64,000 bases of DNA from Anaerocolumna sp047777345. Its GTDB lineage: Bacteria > Bacillota > Clostridia > Lachnospirales > Lachnospiraceae. The notes under the pieces are model-generated. The model saw only the letters and a program-made list of their open reading frames with translations, searched no databases and had not been told where the DNA came from. Shown one piece after another: positions 53,914 through 62,049 of the stretch; the first letter of the stretch is position 1; the number at the start of each line of letters is the position of its first letter. Both the position numbers and the translations under genes were made by a program. The stretch covers positions 26,699 through 90,698 of the forward strand of contig JBKEEJ010000014.1 of assembly GCA_047777345.1 (NCBI GenBank), in the 5' to 3' direction.

Positions 53914-56352
53914 TTATTTTATCCACTGGTTATTATTATAAAAATCCTTCCAGGGATCACTGCCTTTTATCCGGTCCAGGGCATTTTTAATATCAAAGCT
54001 GTCCGGAGCCACATGATTCAATTCTTCCCAAGAAATGGGCATGGATATTTTGGCTCCTTTTCTGGCCCGAATGGAATAGGGGGCCACACTGGTGGCACCT
54101 TTTACGTTCCGAATCCAGTCAATAAATATTTTATTGCTGCGTTTTGATTTTCTAATATTGCTGGTATAACGATCGGGCCATTTTTGTTCCATTACTTCGG
54201 CCACACTTTTTGAAAAATTACGGACCACATCCCAGGAACCTGCCGGTTTTAGCGGCACAACCACATGATATCCTTTTCCGCCGCTTATTTTTAAGTAGGA
54301 AATTAAAGACAATTCATTCAGAATGCTTTTTAAGTCCAGTACTCCCTGTCTGACCTGTTCAAGGTCCATTCCCTCATCCGGATCCAGATCGAACACCATC
54401 ATATCCGGTTTTTCAACTTCTTCAATACGGCTTCCCCAAATATGAAATTCCAGCGAACCCATTTGGGCTTCCCATATTATACCGGTAATATTTTCAATAT
54501 AAAAATATTCTTCCCTTTCTCCCTCCCCATTTATTACGGAAAATGTCAGGATTCCTTTACTGCCGGGGTCAGGATGTTTTTTAAAAAAGCAGGTCTGTGT
54601 GATTCCTTTGGGGCAGCGTACCATACTTAAAATACGATGGCTCACATAGGGAAGCATACGTTCTGCTACTTTTTCATAATACCTTAAAACATCTATTTTT
54701 CGTATCTCCGGTTCTGCAAACATAAGCTTATCCGGATTGGTAATTTTAATTCCTTGAATTGTAATTGCATTGTAATTGCTTTCTGCAGGGACTATATTTT
54801 CCTCATTTTGTTGACAAAACACATCCTCTTTTGTCAGTTCCCTCCTTACTTCCTTCGGGTCTTTATCCAACCGCAGTCCCTTAAAGCTTGCCTGTCTTAA
54901 AAGATTCTCCCTGGTCCATTCGGCAAACTTAATTTCGGCAACCAATTCGGGACAAAGCCACGTAATTTCTTCCTCGGGTTTTGCTTTCGGAGCTGTCTTA
55001 AAAGGGCAATCTGGCCGGATAATACTCTCAAACTTTTCCGTAAGAGCTGCTATATCCCGGCCACAAAAGCCTGTGCCGGCACGTCCGGCATAAACCAAAT
55101 CCTCTCCTTCATAGACACCTAAAAGAAGGGAACTGATACCCCTTGTCTTTTTGTCCGATATGGTATAACCTCCTATGACAAATTCCTGCCTTTTTTCACA
55201 TTTTATTTTTATCCAGTCACCATTCCTGGTTCCGGTGTAAGGCGAATCTGCCTTTTTCCCCACGATTCCTTCCATTTCCAGCTTGCAGGCGGCCAAAAAA
55301 CACTCTTCTCCTTTTCCCGTCACATGCCGGCTGTAATATAAATTTTTTGGCGCATCCTTTAGCAGCGCTTCCAGTTTCTCTTTTCTTTTTATCAGGGGTT
55401 TGTTTCTGAAATCCAGACCATCCAAAGCAAGCAAATCAAAAATAATATAAGTCAGATTTTTCCCTTTGGGATTTTTCATATAATTTTGCAATGCCTGAAA
55501 ATCCGTCTTACCAACAGAGTCAATAATGGTCATTTCCCCGTCCAGTACCATCGCTCTTCCGGCAGCCAGTTCCCCAAGGGAATAAGCAATATCCTGAAAT
55601 CTTTTCGTAAAATCATTGCCATTTCTGGTTATTAACCTTACGTCGTTTCCTTCTATAAAGCTGATAATCCGGTAACCATCATATTTTAATTCAAACAGCC
55701 AGTCATCTCCCTCCGGAATTGTTTTCACCAGTTTGGCTAACTGTACGTCCACTCTGTCAAAAGGATTCTTTGTAATCTTTTCTTCCTTCCCTTCTTCGAT
55801 TTCCCTCATGGTCCGTCCGGTTCTGATGCTGGTATTAAATTGGGAAATACCGTCATCTGGCCTTACATATTCATCTTTTTCTTTTACTAAAAGCCAGTTA
55901 TCCTTCATGTTTCCTTCTTTTTCTTTTAAACGTACCAGAGTCCATTTTCCTTTTAGTCTTCTTCCTTTTAACTTAAATTTCAATACTCCTTTCTTTAGTC
56001 CTTCCTTAACATCTCCACTTGGTTCCCAATATCCTTCGTCCCAGATCATAACGGTACCGCCGCCATACTCTCCTTTGGGAATTACTCCTTCAAAGTTCCG
56101 ATATTCCAATGGATGATCCTCCACATGTACTGCCAGCCTTTTGTCACGGGTATTAAAAGAAGGACCTTTGGGAACTGCCCAGCTAAGTAAAACTCCTTCC
56201 CACTCCAGGCGAAAATCGTAATGGTCAATGCGGGCCCTGTGATGCTGCACTACAAACGTAAGTTCTCCTGCTGGTACATTTTCTATGCCTTCCGGTTCCA
56301 AAGTTTTTTCAAAATTTCTTTTTTGTTTATAAGGAATCAGCTTTTCGGTCAT
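53914..56352 (-). CDS. ligD: Multidomain ATP-dependent DNA ligase D (PE-LIG-POL)
   Basis: The ligase of bacterial non-homologous end joining, 812 residues, with all three activities. The 3'-phosphoesterase domain is first (about 25-165; HYDFRLEWEG and VEDHPLEYRNFEGVIPKGEY). The ATP-dependent ligase domain is next (about 195-510), with the adenylated lysine in ELKYDGYR (Lys223), VLDGEMTI, EGIVGKK and WIKIKCEKR. The archaeo-eukaryotic-primase-type polymerase is last (about 535-812; FDLDPDEG and KISGGKGYHVVVPL). This order matches Pseudomonas; Bacillus LigD lacks the phosphoesterase. The ATG directly follows the Ku stop. Confidence 0.96.
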   Translation of the reverse strand: MTEKLIPYKQKRNFEKTLEPEGIENVPAGELTFVVQHHRARIDHYDFRLEWEGVLLSWAVPKGPSFNTRDKRLAVHVEDHPLEYRNFEGVIPKGEYGGGTVMIWDEGYWEPSGDVKEGLKKGVLKFKLKGRRLKGKWTLVRLKEKEGNMKDNWLLVKEKDEYVRPDDGISQFNTSIRTGRTMREIEEGKEEKITKNPFDRVDVQLAKLVKTIPEGDDWLFELKYDGYRIISFIEGNDVRLITRNGNDFTKRFQDIAYSLGELAAGRAMVLDGEMTIIDSVGKTDFQALQNYMKNPKGKNLTYIIFDLLALDGLDFRNKPLIKRKEKLEALLKDAPKNLYYSRHVTGKGEECFLAACKLEMEGIVGKKADSPYTGTRNGDWIKIKCEKRQEFVIGGYTISDKKTRGISSLLLGVYEGEDLVYAGRAGTGFCGRDIAALTEKFESIIRPDCPFKTAPKAKPEEEITWLCPELVAEIKFAEWTRENLLRQASFKGLRLDKDPKEVRRELTKEDVFCQQNEENIVPAESNYNAITIQGIKITNPDKLMFAEPEIRKIDVLRYYEKVAERMLPYVSHRILSMVRCPKGITQTCFFKKHPDPGSKGILTFSVINGEGEREEYFYIENITGIIWEAQMGSLEFHIWGSRIEEVEKPDMMVFDLDPDEGMDLEQVRQGVLDLKSILNELSLISYLKISGGKGYHVVVPLKPAGSWDVVRNFSKSVAEVMEQKWPDRYTSNIRKSKRSNKIFIDWIRNVKGATSVAPYSIRARKGAKISMPISWEELNHVAPDSFDIKNALDRIKGSDPWKDFYNNNQWIK

Positions 56353-57126
56353 TTACGCAGGTTCCTTTTCCTTTTTTGCTTTTTCGACGCTGGCTTTTAA
56401 AGCTTCCATCAGGTCAATTACTTTGTTTTCCGTCTCTGATTTTGGAGCCACAATCTCTTTGCCGGCTATCTTTGTTTCAATCAGTGCCCGCAGCTTAACC
56501 TGGTATTCGTCCTTATATTTGCTTGGATCAAAAGGTGTGTCCATGGAATTAATCAGAAGTTTTGCCATTTGTAATTCCTGTTGGCCGATTTCCGGTCTTA
56601 CGTAATGTTTCTGAAGTTTTTTTACTTCGTCCTCATAAAACATAGTAGAAATTAAAATTCCATCTTCTCTTGGAATAATAGCCATTAATGTATCCTTGGT
56701 ACCAAGAACTGTTTTCCCGATGGCTATTTTTTGCTCGTCCATTAAAGCCGCACGAAGCAGTTCAAAAGCTTTTTCTCCTCCTGCTTCCGGCACTGCCTGA
56801 TAGGTCTTGTCATAGTAAACAGGCGAAATCTGATTTAACTGGGCAAAATGCAGAATCTGAATGGATTTTTCCTTTTCTGTTTTAATCTTTTCAATTTCAC
56901 TGTCAGTAATAATCACATATTTATCATTATCATACTCATAACCTTTGACAATATCTTCTGCTTTAATTTCCTTGCCGCAATGAGCACATGTCTTTTTATA
57001 ACGAATCCGGCTATGATCTTCCTTATGCAGCTGATTAAAATGAATATCATTGTCCTGGGTAGCTGTATACATTGCTATAGGAATAGCCACCATGCCAAAT
57101 GTAATAACCGATTTTCGTGTTATCAT
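56353..57126 (-). CDS. ku: Non-homologous end-joining protein Ku
   Basis: A homodimeric ring protein that binds DNA double-strand ends and recruits LigD. About 257 residues with the N-terminal SVITFGMVAIPIAMYTATQD, then HKEDHSRIRYKKTCAHCGKE (a CxxC pair) and VKGYEYDNDKYVIITDSEIE, all typical of the bacterial Ku core. The C-terminus is short and Lys-rich. The open frame extends to 57180, but the ATG at 57126 follows GGAGG. The pair is expected to work in dormant or germinating spores, where there is one chromosome copy; in Bacillus the equivalents are under sigma G. Confidence 0.96.
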   Translation of the reverse strand: MITRKSVITFGMVAIPIAMYTATQDNDIHFNQLHKEDHSRIRYKKTCAHCGKEIKAEDIVKGYEYDNDKYVIITDSEIEKIKTEKEKSIQILHFAQLNQISPVYYDKTYQAVPEAGGEKAFELLRAALMDEQKIAIGKTVLGTKDTLMAIIPREDGILISTMFYEDEVKKLQKHYVRPEIGQQELQMAKLLINSMDTPFDPSKYKDEYQVKLRALIETKIAGKEIVAPKSETENKVIDLMEALKASVEKAKKEKEPA

Positions 57127-57537
57127 ACAAACACCTCCGGAATTATTGTTTCCAAGTCTGGCATTCCTATTCCAGCGCAAACTTTTCCAGTAAAATCAGC
57201 CGGAATAATCTTTTACAAACCCGAAAATGCCTGTATACCGGATATTAAACCAAATAATTGGAAAATTTTCTTTTTATGATAAATATACATGTAATCAGAA
57301 GTTTTTACACCGTCCTGGTAAAGCAGTAAATAAATAAACTCCTGATGAAGTTGGTTTTAATCCGGAAAAATACATAAAAACATAATAATAAATCGAATTA
57401 AAAATGTTAATCAAAATCATCCGAATATTACACATTTCGATTAAATACGTTTCAATTTTACAATTTTCTGGTACCGATTCGGTCTTTGAACATAAAATGA
57501 TATTAGAGACTTCTATATTTATGGAAAGGATGATTAC
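57127..57537. other. Intergenic region between divergent ku and glycosyltransferase genes
   Basis: A 411-bp AT-rich gap that should hold both promoters. Upstream of the glycosyltransferase CATAAAATGA (57491-57500) lies 16 bp after an AC at 57473-57474. This resembles a sigma-K or sigma-E type -10 box, which would fit late mother-cell expression, but the match is weak. I could not place a confident promoter for ku. No RNA gene is recognised. Confidence 0.35.
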
Positions 57538-58455
57538 ATGGTTCCGCCATTTTTAAGTTATATAACATTTAATCGTATGGGCTTAACCGCCAGAAGCTTA
57601 AGTTCCATACTAAATACGCCAGAAGATTTTGAAATGCATATTATTGACAGTAATTCAAAAGATGATACCTGGGACTATATTCAGTCAATAAACGACAGCC
57701 GTATTAAGTCAAAAACACGTCTTTCCGTTAATATGGGACCGGTCTTTGCCTTAAATTTAAATCTTTCCAAAAGAAGGCCTGATCAGTATTTTTTCACAAT
57801 TGACACGGATGTTGTAATAAAAACAAAGGATTGGCTTACCCGGTTTATGACGGTATTTCATACGTTCCCGGATGTGGGCCTCTTAGGTGTTCAAAGAACC
57901 AGCCCATATTTGCCTGTCTACCCGCCGGTTATTCCGGTTTCAAGTAATGGTGTAACCTATCTTCAGCTGACCAATGGTCATATCGATGTGCCATTAGATT
58001 TTGTACACGGGTGCTGTATGGGCATGCGGCCTGAACTAATACAGCAAATCGGTTACTGGAGTGAAGAAGTCTGCTATGGAGATGCGGAGCTTACTCCAAG
58101 AGTTATGCACTATACTAATTTCAAAGCCGGTTATATGAGCGACCAAAATATGGTTTCACAGATTGAAATAGATATGACACAAAAAATACCTTGTAATGAA
58201 TGTATCGTTCAGGGATATTGCAAACAAGATAAAATTACCAGAACCTGCTTTGATATCCATCGCAGCGTCCATGTAAATGAACCCTTTGTCAGCAAGTTTA
58301 AATGGAAGTACCTAGAATTTTTTAAAGAACTGGAAAGAGGGCAAAGAACTGCCTATTGTGCATCGATATTTGATCCCGCTTCCATGACTAACCATGTGTA
58401 TAACAATGTGTGGGCATCAGAAAACATGAATTACTATATTGGCAACAGTAATTAG
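57538..58455 (+). CDS. Family-2-type glycosyltransferase with cysteine cluster
   Basis: A 305-residue soluble GT-A glycosyltransferase. The fold signature is visible: SYITFNRMGLTARSLSSIL (7-25), HIIDSNSKDDTW (34-45), the nucleotide-sugar DxD in FTIDTDVV (Asp89, Asp91) and a later GDAEL (181-185) in the catalytic-base region. The C-terminal third carries four close cysteines (219, 222, 228, 237; CNEC, then YCKQ, then TCFD), as in a metal-binding or Fe-S site, which is unusual for the family. The collagen-like protein gene lies 176 bp downstream on the same strand, so Thr-rich collagen repeats are the likely acceptor; this is inference. AAAGGATG precedes the ATG. Confidence 0.8.
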   Translation: MVPPFLSYITFNRMGLTARSLSSILNTPEDFEMHIIDSNSKDDTWDYIQSINDSRIKSKTRLSVNMGPVFALNLNLSKRRPDQYFFTIDTDVVIKTKDWLTRFMTVFHTFPDVGLLGVQRTSPYLPVYPPVIPVSSNGVTYLQLTNGHIDVPLDFVHGCCMGMRPELIQQIGYWSEEVCYGDAELTPRVMHYTNFKAGYMSDQNMVSQIEIDMTQKIPCNECIVQGYCKQDKITRTCFDIHRSVHVNEPFVSKFKWKYLEFFKELERGQRTAYCASIFDPASMTNHVYNNVWASENMNYYIGNSN

Positions 58456-58569
58456 GCTTGCTTTTCACTTTCTCATTTTCCGCACATTATGCAAGTAACA
58501 AGGCTTAAGTTAACATAAGTAGCAAAATGAGAAAAATGACATATATTATTACGGGCCATATAAATGGCC

Positions 58570-58611
58570 TGGTATGCCATCTCTGATGTGCCATTACTGG
58601 TGTGCCATCTT
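58570..58611 (+). repeat. Three 14-bp tandem repeats in the leader of the collagen-like gene
   Basis: Units at 58570-58583, 58584-58597 and 58598-58611 share TGnnnTGCCATnnn. They end about 5 bp before the AGAGGTG ribosome site. A GGCCAT-ATAA-ATGGCC inverted repeat (58554-58569) immediately precedes them. Function is unknown; a regulator-binding or mRNA-structure role is possible. Confidence 0.6.
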
Positions 58612-58631
58612 CAATTAGAGGTGATGAAAAA

Positions 58632-60338
58632 ATGTCCTTTAACGATTTAATCGTTAATGGTAGCTTTGAAACGGGATCATTTTCTCCCTTTGTCCCCTTC
58701 AATGCAACCATAACTGCCCAATTCAGCCATTCAGGTTTTATAGCTGCTGTGTTGGAAGGTGAATTTTCTGATTCTTTTATTTATCAGACGATTCCAATAA
58801 CTGAAAACGAAAGATATCAGTTTCAGATAGCCCTGGCAAAAGTAGGCGCAGTTCCCAATTCTCAAGTCTCAATTCTTTTGGCATTCTATGATGATGTATT
58901 AAACTTTTTGGGACTGGGACTTACGTTAGCCATTCCAGCCAGCCGTTTGCCTGATGTCAATGAAAATACCTGGCTGGAAATCAGCCAAATTACAGATCCG
59001 GCTCCTGTCGGATCAACCCTTGCTATTTTATTTATTAGTAAATTAGCACCAGCAGGTAATGCTGATATAATTATAGATGATATATCATTAATCGACGTTA
59101 TAGGCGAAGGACCGACAGGACCTGCTGGACCAACAGGACCTACCGGACCTACCGGCGATACTGGTCCTACCGGTGACACTGGTCCTACTGGTGATACTGG
59201 TCCTACCGGCGATACCGGACCGACGGGCGACACTGGTCCTACTGGCAATACCGGTCCTACCGGCGATACTGGTCCTACCGGTGATACTGGTCCTACCGGT
59301 GATACCGGACCGACGGGTGATACTGGTCCTACCGGCGATACTGGTCCTACCGGTGATACTGGTCCTACCGGTGATACCGGACCGACGGGTGATACTGGTC
59401 CTACCGGCGATACTGGTCCTACCGGTGATACCGGTCCTACCGGTGACACTGGCCCTACTGGCGATACCGGACCGACGGGTGATACTGGTCCTACCGGCGA
59501 TACTGGTCCTACCGGTGATACTGGTCCTACCGGTGACACTGGCCCTACTGGCGATACTGGACCGACGGGTGACACTGGGCCTACCGGTGATACTGGTCCT
59601 ACTGGCGATACTGGTCCTACCGGTGATACTGGTCCTACTGGCGATACTGGTCCTACGGGCGATACCGGACCGACGGGTGATACTGGTCCTACGGGCGATA
59701 CCGGACCGACGGGCGACACTGGTCCTACTGGTGATACTGGTCCTACTGGTGATACCGGTCCTACTGGCGGTCCTACGGGTACCGGTCCTACCGGGATACC
59801 GGACACTGGTCCTACCGGTGATACTGGTCCTACTGGCGATACCGGTCCTACTGGCGATACCGGACCCTACCGGTCCTACGGGCGATACCGGACCGGTCCT
59901 ACTGGTGATACTGGTCCTACCGGTGATACTGGCCCTACCGGTGATACTGGTCCTACTGGCGATACTGGTCCTACCGGTGATACTGGTCCTACCGGTGACA
60001 CTGGCCCTACCGGCGACACCGGTCCTACGGGCGATACCGGACCTACCGGCGATACCGGTCCTACCGGTGATACTGGTCCTACCGGTGACACTGGCCCTAC
60101 TGGCGATACTGGACCGACGGGTGACACTGGGCCTACCGGTGATACTGGTCCTACTGGCGATACTGGTCCTACCGGCGATACCGGTCCTACCGGTGATACT
60201 GGCCTACCGGTGATACTGGTCCTACCGGTGATACCGGACCGACGGGTGATACTGGACCAACAGGTGATACCGGTCCTGCCGGGCCTTAATAACTTTCCTG
60301 GAAGATTTGTTTGCTTAAATACTCATCAATCTTCCTGA
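58632..60338 (+). CDS. Collagen-like (GPTGDT)n surface protein with frame disruptions
   Basis: A 568-residue open frame from the ATG at 58632 (after AGAGGTGATG). Residues 1-160 form a beta-rich domain (SFNDLIVNGSFETGSFSPF at the start, IPITENERYQF, DIIIDDISLIDV at the end) that recalls the NTTRR-F1 / galactose-binding-like domain of clostridial collagen-like proteins. A Gly-X-Y tract follows, mostly the hexapeptide GPTGDT. The frame is disturbed at 59762-59815 (lost bases, net in phase), at 59866-59898 (ten residues in a shifted frame, PYRSYGRYRT) and near 60199 (one base lost), after which the end is out of frame. The intended frame would finish GPAGP with a stop at 60287-60289. There is no signal peptide; BclA-like spore-surface assembly is likely. 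Confidence 0.8.
   Translation: MSFNDLIVNGSFETGSFSPFVPFNATITAQFSHSGFIAAVLEGEFSDSFIYQTIPITENERYQFQIALAKVGAVPNSQVSILLAFYDDVLNFLGLGLTLAIPASRLPDVNENTWLEISQITDPAPVGSTLAILFISKLAPAGNADIIIDDISLIDVIGEGPTGPAGPTGPTGPTGDTGPTGDTGPTGDTGPTGDTGPTGDTGPTGNTGPTGDTGPTGDTGPTGDTGPTGDTGPTGDTGPTGDTGPTGDTGPTGDTGPTGDTGPTGDTGPTGDTGPTGDTGPTGDTGPTGDTGPTGDTGPTGDTGPTGDTGPTGDTGPTGDTGPTGDTGPTGDTGPTGDTGPTGDTGPTGDTGPTGDTGPTGDTGPTGDTGPTGDTGPTGGPTGTGPTGIPDTGPTGDTGPTGDTGPTGDTGPYRSYGRYRTGPTGDTGPTGDTGPTGDTGPTGDTGPTGDTGPTGDTGPTGDTGPTGDTGPTGDTGPTGDTGPTGDTGPTGDTGPTGDTGPTGDTGPTGDTGPTGDTGPTGDTGLPVILVLPVIPDRRVILDQQVIPVLPGLNNFPGRFVCLNTHQSS
59110..60289 (+). repeat. 18-bp tandem repeat array encoding GPTGDT
   Basis: Roughly 60 copies of an 18-bp unit (consensus GGTCCTACCGGTGATACT with synonymous third-base changes). 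It is far more GC-rich than its surroundings and reads open on both strands, because the unit length is a multiple of three and no stop occurs in any relevant frame. Copy number and the irregular units could reflect slippage or assembly collapse. Confidence 0.9.
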
Positions 60339-60344
60339 AAAGTC

Positions 60345-60382
60345 GAGAAAGGGGTAGCTTAAAGTTAAGCTACCCCTTTCTC
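60345..60382 (+). terminator. Perfect 18-bp inverted repeat after the collagen-like gene
   Basis: GAGAAAGGGGTAGCTTAA-AG-TTAAGCTACCCCTTTCTC is perfectly paired. The following sequence (AAATCATAATAATA) has no clear T-run. Placement 7 bp past the open-frame end suggests a transcription stop or a strong 3' barrier. The convergent QueG-like gene ends about 95 bp further on. Confidence 0.65.
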
Positions 60383-60477
60383 AAATCATAATAATATAGC
60401 TTTAATTTTGAATATTAAGTATCATCCTCTGCAAAATTAACCAAATTGTTACTATTTGCTTATCAAAATGACCTTTA

Positions 60478-61212
60478 TTATGTAGCCAAGGTGTATTTTC
60501 TCGTATATGGACATACTTCTATGCATTTTCCGCACAATGTAATTTGCTTGTTCAGGGTTTTAGCCGCAATTTCTCTTGCTTTCTTTCGGCATGCCATTGC
60601 GTCAAAAAATTCATCACGGTCAAGTTCAGGACTCCACGCACGTCCGGAAATAGCTTTACCAGGACATGCGGATACACATATCATACAATTGTCACACTTG
60701 GATTTCATAATCTGCTTATTATAGTCCAAAGGAGCATCCGTAAGTACCGATGTTAAGCGAACAGCCGAACCGTATTTTTCTGTAACAAATAATGCATTCT
60801 TTCCTATCCATCCAAGTCCTGACTGGAATGCAACTGTCTTGTGAGGCATTACTGTCCGAAAAACACCATATTCTTTCGTATTAGAAACTGTCTGAGGATA
60901 TGCGTTATACCCTTGTTTCTTTATATGTTCCGCACAGAGAATTGCCAGTTTATCCAGTTTTTCATTAAGCTTAAAGTAATTATTATAATAATCCATTGTG
61001 GGCAAATCACGAATATTTCTTATTACATCCTTTTCATAGGCAAGAATAATAGATATGCCAAACGGATACTGAGGAATATTGATTGGTTCCGTTACGGAAT
61101 CTTCGCTTCTTGGTCCGTCCAAATCCACATTGCCATACAAACCGTCAATCTTTGCAAAGCCTACCATAGAAGCGCCATTATCGAACAGTAATTGCTTAAT
61201 TTCATGATTCAT
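60478..61212 (-). CDS. QueG-like 4Fe-4S protein (epoxyqueuosine reductase family)
   Basis: About 244 residues from the ATG at 61212, which follows AGAGGTAACC; the open frame extends upstream to 61311 but without a ribosome site. The middle of the protein has HKTVAFQSGLGWIGKNALFV and a YGSAVRLTSVLTDAPL segment of the QueG/DUF1730 family. Two 4Fe-4S clusters follow: CDNCMICVSACP and CGKCIEVCP near the C-terminus. It is shorter than true QueG (about 380) and lacks its C-terminal HEAT repeats, so epoxyqueuosine as substrate is uncertain. No partner gene is adjacent. Confidence 0.8.
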   Translation of the reverse strand: MNHEIKQLLFDNGASMVGFAKIDGLYGNVDLDGPRSEDSVTEPINIPQYPFGISIILAYEKDVIRNIRDLPTMDYYNNYFKLNEKLDKLAILCAEHIKKQGYNAYPQTVSNTKEYGVFRTVMPHKTVAFQSGLGWIGKNALFVTEKYGSAVRLTSVLTDAPLDYNKQIMKSKCDNCMICVSACPGKAISGRAWSPELDRDEFFDAMACRKKAREIAAKTLNKQITLCGKCIEVCPYTRKYTLAT

Positions 61213-61440
61213 AAGGTTACCTCTTTCAATTTTTATTCGATTCCTCTGTAAATGCTTTTGTATTTTCCTATAAATATTAAAAAATTCCTTGCCAACTGTC
61301 ATTTCAGGCAAATCTTTTCCTTATCCATATCTAAGCCTTTTACAAAATACAATAGCACATTTCATAGATGTTGTAAAATAATTAAAAAATAATTAATATG
61401 AAACTTACAATTCCCGGGCAATAAGACCAGACATTATAAT

Positions 61441-61753
61441 TCATGATGGGCCTGCATAGGAACCCATGCCCCCAGCAACATTAATAACATCATAACCTTG
61501 TTTTTTCAGAGCTTCTACTGTTACACTGCTTCTTCTTCCTGACTGACACATAATATAATATGACTTATCCTTAGTTAAGTATTTTTCAGGACTTGCTAAT
61601 AAGTAATCCATAGGTATGTTTTTGCAGTTTTAAGGCTCTCATTTCTATATTCATAAGGCTCTCTTATATCAATTAGTTCCACCTTACCAAGAAGGTTGTC
61701 CATATCATTTACATGAGTTACCTTGCCATCGTCTTTTTAATAAAGTCAAATAT
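61441..61753 (-). pseudogene. Broken rhodanese-domain sulfurtransferase gene
   Basis: Read on the minus strand in three frames it gives FDFIKK, then NDMDNLLGKVELIDIREPYE, then YRNESLKTAK, then after a shift NIPMDYLLASPEKYLTKDKS and YYIMCQSGRSS with the rhodanese active-site cysteine, ending NVAGGMGSYAGPS at 61441. At least two frameshifts are needed. The codon in start position (61751-61753), behind AGGAGA, is ATA rather than ATG. Small single-domain rhodaneses of this kind are common in clostridia. All catalytic-loop residues remain recognisable, so the decay looks recent. Confidence 0.8.
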
Positions 61754-61964
61754 TTCTTCTCCTGTGTTTATAAAATTATATTAAATAAGAACATGGTTCT
61801 AATTATAGGGGATATTATTTTTATATCAGTGACGTTATCACATAGTATCTATCCTGCGCAAAAATTGATGTATTTTTATTAAAATTTTTCTTATACTGGT
61901 GCAAAAAGAAGAGAGGTTGGATTAAGCAGCCTTTATCATTATTGGAATGTTTATTTCACAGACG

Positions 61965-62003
61965 TAAAAAAGGGTCGTAACATTAGCTCTACGTTACAAC
62001 CCG
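61965..62003 (-). terminator. Terminator after the MATE gene
   Basis: On the minus strand GGGTTGTAAC-gtagagctaat-GTTACGACCC is followed by TTTTTTAC, about 47 bp past the stop. The rest of the gap 61754-62049 is AT-rich with no recognised feature. Confidence 0.8.
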
Positions 62004-62049
62004 TTATTATATCAGGTATTATAAATTTAATTCCAATAATCATGTGAAT

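Noticed and set aside
58886..59806. Long minus-strand open frame (306 residues of VGPVSP-type repeats)
   Set aside because: It is the mirror of the plus-strand collagen array; the 18-bp unit has no stop in this frame. There is no ribosome site and no family match.
59130..60289. CRISPR-like repeat array
   Set aside because: The repeats are contiguous 18-bp coding units without unique spacers, and no cas genes are present.
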